NCBI GenBank assembly: GCA_031216445.1
Contig: CM062212.1
Coordinates: 23,272,501-23,336,500, forward strand
Direction: 5' to 3'
Origin: Lateolabrax maculatus
Taxonomy: Eukaryota; Chordata; Actinopteri; Acropomatiformes; Lateolabracidae
Length of the DNA stretch: 64,000 nucleotides
Position 1 is the stretch's first letter. Each line of letters opens with the position of its first letter. The notes under the pieces were generated by a model. It was not told the origin of the DNA, ran no database searches, and was given only the letters and a program-made list of their open reading frames with translations. This document shows, piece by piece, positions 11,265-22,979 of the stretch. Position numbers and translations under genes: made by a program.

Positions 11265-13466
11265 GTCACTGCAGTATGACTTTAAACTGCAGTATGAAGA
11301 TCAAGACTTCCATAATGCCCTCTGCAATTTGACTGAAATAACTGATTAACCTGAAAGAGCTACGCTCAAAATCATCCCTCTTGTGACTCTCCATTTAACC
11401 GCATTGTCATCACCCACCACAACATCAGACACTGAGTGCAGCACAGCAGACACTGAGATCCTGTCGACAGGAAGAGCATCACCATCGCTAAGACAACAGT
11501 GGCCAGATTTCTTTGACATACCCAATTTCTCAGTTGATGTTGACTATAGACTCAGACAGGCAGATCTTGCCTTTATGAAGGATGGAACACGTATGACTCT
11601 ACCACGAGATATGAAGCATGACATACTAGAAAAGCTTGCTGAGACGATGTACAGTTTCAAGGCTTACCCTAAAGATGATGACTTCAGCAGTGTTGCAAAA
11701 GCACTAATTAGCAAACACCCCTGCCTCACTGAGCCTGGACCACACAGATGGTATGGCTGGAAAAACAGCCTTAAATTATCGCACAAAGCTTCAAAAAGCT
11801 GGATGTGAGGATGTAGCAATCAATGGAGGCAAAAGAAGTAAAGGCAACCCAGAAGGAGAATCCTCAAGCAAGAATATCAAACGGCCAAAAAGAGGTGAAG
11901 CAAACTCCCTACCTAACTTACCTGAAGGACATGATGAAACAAGCCTTGAAAATGCCAGAAAGGTTCTCGTGGAAGAAATGAAGAAGAAACAACCCAATGG
12001 CACTCTCATCTCACAAATGATGGACCAATCATTCCCACTACGCAGACAAGAAATTGTAGAAAAGGAACCTGCTGTACAGAACATTGTTGAACGATGGCCA
12101 GCACTCTTCACAGACAGGTAAACTATTTTTGTTCTCAACCAATAAAATAATGCCTATCAAAAAGAAATTCAAGGTGTGTGGCTAGAAATCCAAACACACT
12201 TGTTGGAATGTTAACACTTCTGCCATCTCTCCATCCCTACCCACCCCTCTCTCTACTTTTCAGGTGTTTGCTGAGTTCAACAGAATCGCAAGTAAGAATC
12301 TTGAGGGAGACTTCTTTGAGGCTCTGGACCAGTATACCCCACGTTTCATTGAACTTTTCAAAACAAGAAGGGGAACTGTTGGCCAGAAGCTCAGTGAGCT
12401 GATGCAGCACATGAGCTGGATGGTAAGTAGGTTAATTTTGCTTTTGATCTGTGTGATAGTTCATCAATCAAGTTCTAAATGAGATGATCCAGCCCAACCT
12501 ATTCTATTTCCTGTCTGACTTGTGCTTGTGCCTTGCAAATTACTCTGTTAACTGGTCTTTTCTCTCTCTGTGTATCATCAGACACCAGACGTGACAGTAC
12601 TTCGCTCTGTTGTCCTCAAAGGCATTCCTATTTTACTTGGTGACGACTCCAGTGAATTCTTCAAGACATGCTCTGTAAGTACTTGCACATAAGAAAAAGT
12701 TTGGTCTGCATTAAAATAGAACTATATCTGTGCTGACATAGAAGATGTAATTTTATCTGCACAATATACAATATACATTTTGTACAGTGATTGATGTATT
12801 TTGTATGGCAATTCCTCCACAGCTAATCTGAGAGGTATTTAAACAGCCAGTAAATAAAAATGAAATTTGCCACATAAACGTTGTACACATTAATTAATTG
12901 TAAATCTAAGGAGCAGGAGTCCAGGCTGAAAAGTCAGTGTCACTGTTTAAGAATATATGGACCTTGTGGACCATAGCTTTAGTTTAATCATACCACATTT
13001 ATTTTGTTGGTTATATTGTAACAATCCAGTGTGAACACATATTTAAAACCATATTCCCTAGCAAATGCTTTCAACATTAAAAATGAATGTTTAGAAGAGC
13101 ATAAATTGCCATGCTGAAGAATGTGTGTGTGTGTCTTTGTAGGGTACAGCGAGAGACGAGGCCCTAGAATGCACTGTCGGTGTGCTGACAGTTGTCAGTG
13201 AAGATAATCCTCATGAGGGTCCAAGTTCAGTAGACCTCCAGCCCATCTCCACTGCCATCATTCTGGAGGGAGGTATCATCATGGATCATATAAAAAAACT
13301 TGCCTCAGGCAGTTTGTCTGTTATTTGGGCTTACATATGCTTTGCATTTGGATTACCCAAAATGCATGGCAAATACACTCAACTTCATTCAGACTGTGAT
13401 GCTTGGACTGGGAAAGAAAACCTCCCACCAAAACTGTTAACTTTGAAGAACAGTCTACTGGGTTAG
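11265..13466 (+). pseudogene. Copy 0: SAMD3-like gene, 5'-truncated
   Basis: Lacks the zinc-finger and transposase-like part altogether. The remaining exons lie at 11265-12117, 12264-12422, 12582-12674 and 13143-13466. It has a private nonsense change: TTA to TAA at about 11345 in the PB1-like block, in addition to the shared frameshift at about 11786. Its left edge abuts the LINE with about eleven bases of other sequence between. Confidence 0.8.
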
Positions 13467-14817
13467 ACCAGTAAAGAGCCATCAGCTGTCAGATAGCACT
13501 TTGTAAATTATGCAGCAGTTAATGTTCTCCTGTTATCAGAGAAAGTTTTATGCTTTCATGCAACTGAGCTGGCTTGTTTATGATCTCAAAAAAAAAAAAA
13601 ATTCTATTAAAGTGTACCATGTTATGCTAGTATGCTAATGGTGGAAATAGCGCCACCTTGTGTTGCAAAGAGTTGTTAGATAATGTTGTCAGAAAGGAAC
13701 CTAGCAAGGTTGACCTGTTTACATTTGTGTTTTGGGAAAACTTTTAATTATAGTAGTTATAATGTAGTACAAATACAAAACCCAAGGAGTGATGTTTTTC
13801 TGTGTTGGTTTAAACCTTGGACTGATGCTCGCTTTGGGACACAAAAGCATTTGTTGTACTTTCAGTTTTGATCAGAAATGCAATGATTTTGCATGCACTG
13901 AAGTCCTGTAATTATCAGGTGTTTACCTGTTTAATATTGTGAGACTGTTACATGCATAGAATTAGCTCACAAAAATGTGGTTTTATTTTTGCCATGTCCA
14001 TGTCATGTTCTACAGTCAAATCAAACCACAAGTTTGTTGTTTAGCTGCTGTTTTGTACTTGAATGTACAAGAAAGTGATACTTGGGAACAGAACACTTGA
14101 GGCTGAATAATAGATTTAATGCATATTGTTATTACAATAGCCTAACAGACATAGATCACACTATGAGCAATTTTGCAACTAGCTTTAAAATACATTAAAT
14201 ATGACAAGAGGATAGAGAACAGTCATTTTATTGTTTATTGTAAGGTTATTACATGAGTGATAAAACACACATTTTATATTGGAGAATTGGAATCAAAAGT
14301 AACAATATCGAACATTTATTGTTCAGTCTAGATCTGTCAGTGATGCAATTATTTTTTTAATAAATGTTGTAATGCAGCTGAACAAACCCAGTGAGTGTTC
14401 TTTTAAAGTATATGTTTGTGGTGTTTTTCCCTTTATTAGGTAATAACAGCTAAAATAGATAAGAAATGGGAGAAGGACAAGGACCCATTCAAGGAAATTG
14501 GTTTGTTTAATTTAACTGAACTGAAATGAACTGAAAAAAAATGAGTGAGTAGTAAGTAGTAGGTATCATAATTCTAAGTGGGGTTAAATTTGTATCAAGC
14601 AGTCCACACAAAATGAAAAAATTAAGTTAACACTAAGCATGGCTATTAAGTTACATGAACTTTTTTTTTTTTTTTTTAGTTGTACTACTTGATTTGGTAC
14701 TGCACGCTTAAAATAAACAAGCTTTTCTAACTCACTATTCTTAAGATTACTTTGCTTAATTTGCAACGAGTTTGCATACTTTTTTTAAGTAAGGTCAACT
14801 AATTAGATTTTACAGTG

Positions 14818-15378
14818 AGTATACGTACACACGTCTCCCGCAGAGCTATGTTGAAAGTCCCTCAATATTCAGTCGAGTATTGGCTAATGACCTGCAACAC
14901 CTAGACGTGTCCAGTACAGTACTACAATATGTAGATGATCTCTTGATATGTAGCACCTCCAAAGCTCAATGTGCACAAGACTCAGTCTCAGCCCTGATGG
15001 CTTTAGAAAAGGGGGCTCACAAGGTGAGTAAAAATAAATTACAGTTTTGCCAGACACAGGTTGAATACTTAGGTAGACAACTCTGTGGCACTAAATGAGC
15101 TATAGTGCCCTCACAAATTGAGGCAGTATCGAAAGCTCCCAAACCACAAACGGTGAGACACATGTCGTCATTTCTGCCATCTCAGCTTTACTAGAAGCCA
15201 TACACCATCCAAAAGTGTTAGCCATCATTAAATGCGTAGCTCATCAAAAAACGAATTCCCTGATAGCTAAAGGCAACAACTTAGCAGATGAAGCCGCAAA
15301 ACGCATAGCTACACCCACCTGTATAGGACCACTGCTAGTAGCTGGAGATTGTGAACCACTGACAAACTTATATATATA

Positions 15379-15429
<51 letters not shown>

Positions 15430-15718
15430 ATATGAGCTATATATATGTGCTGCTATGTAATAGCAGCACAACATCAGGCAAGTCCATATGCACATTCTGT
15501 ATGGGCAAAAAGGGGGGCAAGTATAATCACTGAAGAAGGTCCATCACATGGGCTATGGCGAAGTGCACATGGACATATTGTCCTCCCAACATCTTTGGTA
15601 CAGGTTGCTACACGTAGTGCGCATGGTCAGGACCATTGCACAAGTGGGGAGGTGTTGAGACGCCTTCAAGCAGTCTGGTGGTCACCATTTTTCCGACCTG
15701 CGTTTGTAGCTGAGACAA
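14818..15718 (+). pseudogene. Copy 0: ERV pol fragment (RT-RNase H-integrase), deleted
   Basis: Starts at the AGTA flank of the transposon B terminus (CAGTG at 14813-14817). Reverse transcriptase palm with YVDD at 14928-14939 runs to a stop at 15096-15098; the thumb/connection and the N-terminal RNase H catalytic part are missing; the RNase H tail (KGNNLADEAAKRIA) is near 15215-15360; a long (TA)n tract interrupts at about 15369-15427; the integrase zinc-binding end (H-x3-H near AHGQDH, then WWSP) fills 15445-15718. Not functional. Confidence 0.75.
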
Positions 15719-15839
15719 TTTTGCAAGGAAGGTTTTTTTCTGTTGCTCTGGTATTTCAAGTCTGATACTGCATGTTAGTGTTTTTGTTTTTTGTTTCTAT
15801 TTTGCCGGGCTTGATGCTAAAATGATCTTTTCTTTTCAG

Positions 15840-17101
15840 ATTTTTCAAGAAGACAAAAAACTTCCTATGCAGTGGTTGTGTAAGTACTGCACATTTTGTG
15901 CTGAAAAGAGGTGCTTCTTACTTAAGCATTACCGCTTAAAACACGGGTGCCACACTCGAATATCACCACTACCGTGCCTTTATAAGGAGTGCCTGTGCAC
16001 ATTTAAATCTTTCAATGCACTCAAAGTCCACTTATCAACATGGCACACTCAAAAGGACCTGGGGAACGTGGGTGAAACTGCTTTCCATTGTCAGCTGTGT
16101 GACTTTGTGGAGCCTTGCACTGGAGCTGACTTTTTTACCCATTTACGAAGACATTTGAAGCTGAAGCAAAAGGTTTCCTGTCCATATCAAGGCTGTAGCT
16201 TTCAGAGCAATGTTTATTCAACCTTTAATGCACATAAAAGCAAAGAACATCAAGACCACAATAAGATGGCATTCAAACCTGAAATTGTGTCACATAATGT
16301 ACTTGAGGTACCTCCACCTAATATAAATATTCAACCTGAGGATAGTGCCCCTGAAACTGATCAGGTTGAGTTTAAGGTTACTGAGCTCAATGAAGATGTG
16401 GGAGACTTGGAGAGTCAGTTGGAACATAATGTAGCTGCTGTTTTTCTGAAAATGTCATCGATTCTTAACATCTCTGAAAATGCCCTGCAAGAAGTTATAG
16501 AGCAGATCAACCAAATTTATGTGCTTTCACAGCCATTGTTACATACCTCGGTTGGAAAAATACTAAATCAACATTGTGGAGATGTTGAGGACTCTTAAGT
16601 GAGTGAGATAGCTAAAGTATTTACTGAGAATAATGTATTCCTGAAATTCACTTCTACTAGGGGGTCATTGTCAACCACTAGCAAGCGAACATCATACATT
16701 TGAAAAGAATTCTCAGTGGTGACGCCTATTGAGTTTGTCCTAAAAAATGACAGGCAGACAGTTGTGTATATCCCCATACTAAAAATGCTGCAGACATTAC
16801 TAAACAATGGAGAAATTTTAGATAAGGCCATGTCATCTGAGACAAATTTGTCACAAGGATACAGATCTCACAGGGATGGTTACCGGTTTAAAGACAATTC
16901 TCTCTTGACAGAGGAAGAATTCAGGATTGCTCTTTTCTTGTACATAGATGATTTTGAGGTGGCTAAGCCCTTGGGAACCTCCAGAAAGAAACACAAGCTG
17001 CCATCTACTGGGTACTTGGAAATCTACACCCTAAATATCGCTCCTCTCTTCATTCCATTCAGCTTGCTCTACTCATCATCGCTGAAGATGATATCAGGAA
17101 G
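15840..17101 (+). pseudogene. Copy 1: C2H2 zinc-finger / transposase-like ORF, disrupted
   Basis: The exon starts after the acceptor at 15839; the first Met of the finger protein is at 15867, and an upstream Met at 15822 lies in the intron. Four C2H2-type fingers: C5/C8/H21/H26, C37/C42/H55/H60, C75/C78/H92/H96, C105/C110/H123/H128, then an acidic linker. TAA at 16596 and TGA at 16701 interrupt one continuous frame that goes on with a transposase-like block: VYIPILKMLQ, then LYIDDFEVAKPLGTSRKKHK near 16940-17000. A one-base frameshift near 16999 follows, and the AIYWVLGNLHPKYRSS block continues in the next frame. The DDFE-x3-PLG-x2-R-x2-HK signature recurs in fish transposon proteins; I take it as a transposase core fragment. 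The rest of the catalytic domain is missing because the ORF is fused to the next gene at about 17090. Copy 1 alone reads Lys in VEFKVTEL. Confidence 0.7.
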
Positions 17102-19367
17102 TTGACTTTAAATGAGAGACCACAGTCTATTGAAGAATTAAAAGTGCAACTGGTAGATAAACTGTCACTGCAGTATGACTTTAAACTGCAGTATGAAGAT
17201 CAAGACTTCCATAATGCCCTCTGCAATTTGACTGAAATAACTGATTTACCTGAAAGAGCTACGCTCAAAATCATCCCTCTTGTGACTCTCCATTTAACCG
17301 CATTGTCATCACCCACCACAACATCAGACACTGAGTGCAGCACAGCAGACACTGAGATCCTGTCGACAGGAAGAGCATCACCATCGCTAAGACAACAGTG
17401 GCCAGATTTCTTTGACATACCCAATTTCTCAGTTGATGTTGACTATAGACTCAGACAGGCAGATCTTGCCTTTATGAAGGATGGAACACGTATGACTCTA
17501 CCACGAGATATGAAGCATGACATACTAGAAAAGCTTGCTGAGACGATGTACAGTTTCAAGGCTTACCCTAAAGATGATGACTTCAGCAGTGTTGCAAAAG
17601 CACTAATTAGCAAACACCCCTGCCTCACTGAGCCTGGACCACACAGATGGTATGGCTGGAAAAACAGCCTTAAATTATCGCACAAAGCTTCAAAAAGCTG
17701 GATGTGAGGATGTAGCAATCAATGGAGGCAAAAGAAGTAAAGGCAACCCAGAAGGAGAATCCTCAAGCAAGAATATCAAACGGCCAAAAAGAGGTGAAGC
17801 AAACTCCCTACCTAACTTACCTGAAGGACATGATGAAACAAGCCTTGAAAATGCCAGAAAGGTTCTCGTGGAAGAAATGAAGAAGAAACAACCCAATGGC
17901 ACTCTCATCTCACAAATGATGGACCAATCATTCCCACTACGCAGACAAGAAATTGTAGAAAAGGAACCTGCTGTACAGAACATTGTTGAACGATGGCCAG
18001 CACTCTTCACAGACAGGTAAACTATTTTTGTTCTCAACCAATAAAATAATGCCTATCAAAAAGAAATTCAAGGTGTGTGGCTAGAAATCCAAACACACTT
18101 GTTGGAATGTTAACACTTCTGCCATCTCTCCATCCCTACCCACCCCTCTCTCTACTTTTCAGGTGTTTGCTGAGTTCAACAGAATCGCAAGTAAGAATCT
18201 TGAGGGAGACTTCTTTGAGGCTCTGGACCAGTATACCCCACGTTTCATTGAACTTTTCAAAACAAGAAGGGGAACTGTTGGCCAGAAGCTCAGTGAGCTG
18301 ATGCAGCACATGAGCTGGATGGTAAGTAGGTTAATTTTGCTTTTGATCTGTGTGATAGTTCATCAATCAAGTTCTAAATGAGATGATCCAGCCCAACCTA
18401 TTCTATTTCCTGTCTGACTTGTGCTTGTGCCTTGCAAATTACTCTGTTAACTGGTCTTTTCTCTCTCTGTGTATCATCAGACACCAGACGTGACAGTACT
18501 TCGCTCTGTTGTCCTCAAAGGCATTCCTATTTTACTTGGTGACGACTCCAGTGAATTCTTCAAGACATGCTCTGTAAGTACTTGCACATAAGAAAAAGTT
18601 TGGTCTGCATTAAAATAGAACTATATCTGTGCTGACATAGAAGATGTAATTTTATCTGCACAATATACAATATACATTTTGTACAGTGATTGATGTATTT
18701 TGTATGGCAATTCCTCCACAGCTAATCTGAGAGGTATTTAAACAGCCAGTAAATAAAAATGAAATTTGCCACATAAACGTTGTACACATTAATTAATTGT
18801 AAATCTAAGGAGCAGGAGTCCAGGCTGAAAAGTCAGTGTCACTGTTTAAGAATATATGGACCTTGTGGACCATAGCTTTAGTTTAATCATACCACATTTA
18901 TTTTGTTGGTTATATTGTAACAATCCAGTGTGAACACATATTTAAAACCATATTCCCTAGCAAATGCTTTCAACATTAAAAATGAATGTTTAGAAGAGCA
19001 TAAATTGCCATGCTGAAGAATGTGTGTGTGTGTGTCTTTGTAGGGTACAGCGAGAGACGAGGCCCTAGAATGCACTGTCGGTGTGCTGACAGTTGTCAGT
19101 GAAGATAATCCTCATGAGGGTCCAAGTTCAGTAGACCTCCAGCCCATCTCCACTGCCATCATTCTGGAGGGAGGTATCATCATGGATCATATAAAAAAAC
19201 TTGCCTCAGGCAGTTTGTCTGTTATTTGGGCTTACATATGCTTTGCATTTGGATTACCCAAAATGCATGGCAAATACACTCAACTTCATTCAGACTGTGA
19301 TGCTTGGACTGGGAAAGAAAACCTCCCACCAAAACTGTTAACTTTGAAGAACAGTCTACTGGGTTAG
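17102..19367 (+). pseudogene. Copy 1: PB1/SAMD3-like gene, four exons, frame broken
   Basis: First a PB1-like block (RPQSIEELKVQL, FKLQYEDQDFHNALCNL, DLPERATLKII; about 17102-17280), a Ser/Thr-rich linker, then the conserved part seen in fish SAMD3-like proteins: RDMKHDILEKLAETMYSFKAYP, KHPCLTEPG, GWKNSLK. A small deletion near 17675 (the transposon A homologue has FKMGN here) shifts the frame. Exon 1 ends at 18016 (ACAG|GTAAAC). Exons 18163-18321, 18481-18573 and 19044-19367 all join in phase 0, but exon 1 as read leaves two extra bases, so its junction is also out of phase. The final exon ends TAG at 19365. Host SAMD3-like genes have unknown function; here it is transposon cargo or transposon-derived. 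All copies share these lesions. Confidence 0.7.
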
Positions 19368-20718
19368 ACCAGTAAAGAGCCATCAGCTGTCAGATAGCAC
19401 TTTGTAAATTATGCAGCAGTTAATGTTCTCCTGTTATCAGAGAAAGTTTTATGCTTTCATGCAACTGAGCTGGCTTGTTTATGATCTCAAAAAAAAAAAA
19501 AATTCTATTAAAGTGTACCATGTTATGCTAGTATGCTAATGGTGGAAATAGCGCCACCTTGTGTTGCAAAGAGTTGTTAGATAATGTTGTCAGAAAGGAA
19601 CCTAGCAAGGTTGACCTGTTTACATTTGTGTTTTGGGAAAACTTTTAATTATAGTAGTTATAATGTAGTACAAATACAAAACCCAAGGAGTGATGTTTTT
19701 CTGTGTTGGTTTAAACCTTGGACTGATGCTCGCTTTGGGACACAAAAGCATTTGTTGTACTTTCAGTTTTGATCAGAAATGCAATGATTTTGCATGCACT
19801 GAAGTCCTGTAATTATCAGGTGTTTACCTGTTTAATATTGTGAGACTGTTACATGCATAGAATTAGCTCACAAAAATGTGGTTTTATTTTTGCCATGTCC
19901 ATGTCATGTTCTACAGTCAAATCAAACCACAAGTTTGTTGTTTAGCTGCTGTTTTGTACTTGAATGTACAAGAAAGTGATACTTGGGAACAGAACACTTG
20001 AGGCTGAATAATAGATTTAATGCATATTGTTATTACAATAGCCTAACAGACATAGATCACACTATGAGCAATTTTGCAACTAGCTTTAAAATACATTAAA
20101 TATGACAAGAGGATAGAGAACAGTCATTTTATTGTTTATTGTAAGGTTATTACATGAGTGATAAAACACACATTTTATATTGGAGAATTGGAATCAAAAG
20201 TAACAATATCGAACATTTATTGTTCAGTCTAGATCTGTCAGTGATGCAATTATTTTTTTAATAAATGTTGTAATGCAGCTGAACAAACCCAGTGAGTGTT
20301 CTTTTAAAGTATATGTTTGTGGTGTTTTTCCCTTTATTAGGTAATAACAGCTAAAATAGATAAGAAATGGGAGAAGGACAAGGACCCATTCAAGGAAATT
20401 GGTTTGTTTAATTTAACTGAACTGAAATGAACTGAAAAAAAATGAGTGAGTAGTAAGTAGTAGGTATCATAATTCTAAGTGGGGTTAAATTTGTATCAAG
20501 CAGTCCACACAAAATGAAAAAATTAAGTTAACACTAAGCATGGCTATTAAGTTACATGAACTTTTTTTTTTTTTTTTTAGTTGTACTACTTGATTTGGTA
20601 CTGCACGCTTAAAATAAACAAGCTTTTCTAACTCACTATTCTTAAGATTACTTTGCTTAATTTGCAACGAGTTTGCATACTTTTTTTAAGTAAGGTCAAC
20701 TAATTAGATTTTACAGTG
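19368..20718 (+). mobile_element. Copy 1: 3' region and right terminus of transposon B
   Basis: AT-rich, no convincing exon apart from a possible remnant after the acceptor TTCCCTTTATTAG at about 20340. An A13 run at about 19490, TTTAATAAATG near 20262 (possible polyadenylation signal), a T-run at 20563-20577, then short TTAAGT/ACTTAA-type words and the terminus ATTTTACAGTG ending at 20718. The next four bases are AGTA, matching the AGTA before the left terminus at 36400. Confidence 0.65.
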
Positions 20719-21279
20719 AGTATACGTACACACGTCTCCCGCAGAGCTATGTTGAAAGTCCCTCAATATTCAGTCGAGTATTGGCTAATGACCTGCAACA
20801 CCTAGACGTGTCCAGTACAGTACTACAATATGTAGATGATCTCTTGATATGTAGCACCTCCAAAGCTCAATGTGCACAAGACTCAGTCTCAGCCCTGATG
20901 GCTTTAGAAAAGGGGGCTCACAAGGTGAGTAAAAATAAATTACAGTTTTGCCAGACACAGGTTGAATACTTAGGTAGACAACTCTGTGGCACTAAATGAG
21001 CTATAGTGCCCTCACAAATTGAGGCAGTATCGAAAGCTCCCAAACCACAAACGGTGAGACACATGTCGTCATTTCTGCCATCTCAGCTTTACTAGAAGCC
21101 ATACACCATCCAAAAGTGTTAGCCATCATTAAATGCGTAGCTCATCAAAAAACGAATTCCCTGATAGCTAAAGGCAACAACTTAGCAGATGAAGCCGCAA
21201 AACGCATAGCTACACCCACCTGTATAGGACCACTGCTAGTAGCTGGAGATTGTGAACCACTGACAAACTTATATATATA

Positions 21280-21314
<35 letters not shown>

Positions 21315-21596
21315 CTATATATATGTGCTGCTATGTAATAGCAGCACAACATCAGGCAAGTCCATATGCACATTCTGTATGGGCAAAAAGGGGGGCAAGT
21401 ATAATCACTGAAGAAGGTCCATCACATGGGCTATGGCGAAGTGCACATGGACATATTGTCCTCCCAACATCTTTGGTACAGGTTGCTACACGTAGTGCGC
21501 ATGGTCAGGACCATTGCACAAGTGGGGAGGTGTTGAGACGCCTTCAAGCAGTCTGGTGGTCACCATTTTTCCGACCTGCGTTTGTAGCTGAGACAA
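20719..21596 (+). pseudogene. Copy 1: ERV pol fragment
   Basis: Same order as in copy 0: RT palm with YVDD, stop at 20997-20999, RNase H tail from 21116, (TA)n at about 21270-21311, integrase zinc-binding end 21323-21596. The (TA)n tract is much shorter than in copy 0. Confidence 0.75.
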
Positions 21597-21717
21597 TTTT
21601 GCAAGGAAGGTTTTTTTCTGTTGCTCTGGTATTTCAAGTCTGATACTGCATGTTAGTGTTTTTGTTTTTTGTTTCTATTTTGCCGGGCTTGATGCTAAAA
21701 TGATCTTTTCTTTTCAG

Positions 21718-22979
21718 ATTTTTCAAGAAGACAAAAAACTTCCTATGCAGTGGTTGTGTAAGTACTGCACATTTTGTGCTGAAAAGAGGTGCTTCTTACT
21801 TAAGCATTACCGCTTAAAACACGGGTGCCACACTCGAATATCACCACTACCGTGCCTTTATAAGGAGTGCCTGTGCACATTTAAATCTTTCAATGCACTC
21901 AAAGTCCACTTATCAACATGGCACACTCAAAAGGACCTGGGGAACGTGGGTGAAACTGCTTTCCATTGTCAGCTGTGTGACTTTGTGGAGCCTTGCACTG
22001 GAGCTGACTTTTTTACCCATTTACGAAGACATTTGAAGCTGAAGCAAAAGGTTTCCTGTCCATATCAAGGCTGTAGCTTTCAGAGCAATGTTTATTCAAC
22101 CTTTAATGCACATAAAAGCAAAGAACATCAAGACCACAATAAGATGGCATTCAAACCTGAAATTGTGTCACATAATGTACTTGAGGTACCTCCACCTAAT
22201 ATAAATATTCAACCTGAGGATAGTGCCCCTGAAACTGATCAGGTTGAGTTTGAGGTTACTGAGCTCAATGAAGATGTGGGAGACTTGGAGAGTCAGTTGG
22301 AACATAATGTAGCTGCTGTTTTTCTGAAAATGTCATCGATTCTTAACATCTCTGAAAATGCCCTGCAAGAAGTTATAGAGCAGATCAACCAAATTTATGT
22401 GCTTTCACAGCCATTGTTACATACCTCGGTTGGAAAAATACTAAATCAACATTGTGGAGATGTTGAGGACTCTTAAGTGAGTGAGATAGCTAAAGTATTT
22501 ACTGAGAATAATGTATTCCTGAAATTCACTTCTACTAGGGGGTCATTGTCAACCACTAGCAAGCGAACATCATACATTTGAAAAGAATTCTCAGTGGTGA
22601 CGCCTATTGAGTTTGTCCTAAAAAATGACAGGCAGACAGTTGTGTATATCCCCATACTAAAAATGCTGCAGACATTACTAAACAATGGAGAAATTTTAGA
22701 TAAGGCCATGTCACCTGAGACAAATTTGTCACAAGGATACAGATCTCACAGGGATGGTTACCGGTTTAAAGACAATTCTCTCTTGACAGAGGAAGAATTC
22801 AGGATTGCTCTTTTCTTGTACATAGATGATTTTGAGGTGGCTAAGCCCTTGGGCACCTCCAGAAAGAAACACAAGCTGCCATCTACTGGGTACTTGGAAA
22901 TCTACACCCTAAATATCGCTCCTCTCTTCATTCCATTCAGCTTGCTCTACTCATCATCGCTGAAGATGATATCAGGAAG
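21718..22979 (+). pseudogene. Copy 2: zinc-finger / transposase-like ORF
   Basis: First Met 21745; shared stops at 22474 (TAA) and 22579 (TGA); shared frameshift near 22877. Private change Ser to Pro in KAMSPETNL. Confidence 0.7.

Larger units (their letters stand above)
15719..21596 (+). repeat. Array unit copy 1 (5878 bp), reference copy
   Basis: Order inside the unit: 121 bp of transposon B intron ending in a pyrimidine-rich acceptor (TTTTCTTTTCAG at 15828-15839), zinc-finger/transposase-like exon, PB1 plus SAMD3-like exons, AT-rich 3' region, transposon right terminus (CAGTG at 20714-20718), ERV pol fragment to 21596. The junction GACAA|TTTTGCAAGG joins ERV integrase to the transposon intron with at most a base or so of shared sequence. 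Confidence 0.9.

Noticed and set aside
13683..13871. 62-codon ORF present in every unit after the SAMD3-like gene
   Set aside because: No domain, AT-rich 3' region, no splice or start context; conserved only through recent duplication.
15369..15427. ORFs rich in Ile-Tyr repeats on both strands
   Set aside because: They are translations of the (TA)n microsatellite.
15822..15866. Upstream Met of the 258-codon zinc-finger ORF as the start codon
   Set aside because: Those codons run through the pyrimidine tract and AG of a splice acceptor at 15828-15839. The Met at 15867 matches the start position of the transposon A homologue at 4375.
16595..16831. Minus-strand 78-codon ORF repeated in all copies, and similar 74-, 77- and 115-codon minus-strand ORFs
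   Set aside because: They mirror the + strand coding blocks and have no recognisable domain; they repeat only because the unit repeats.
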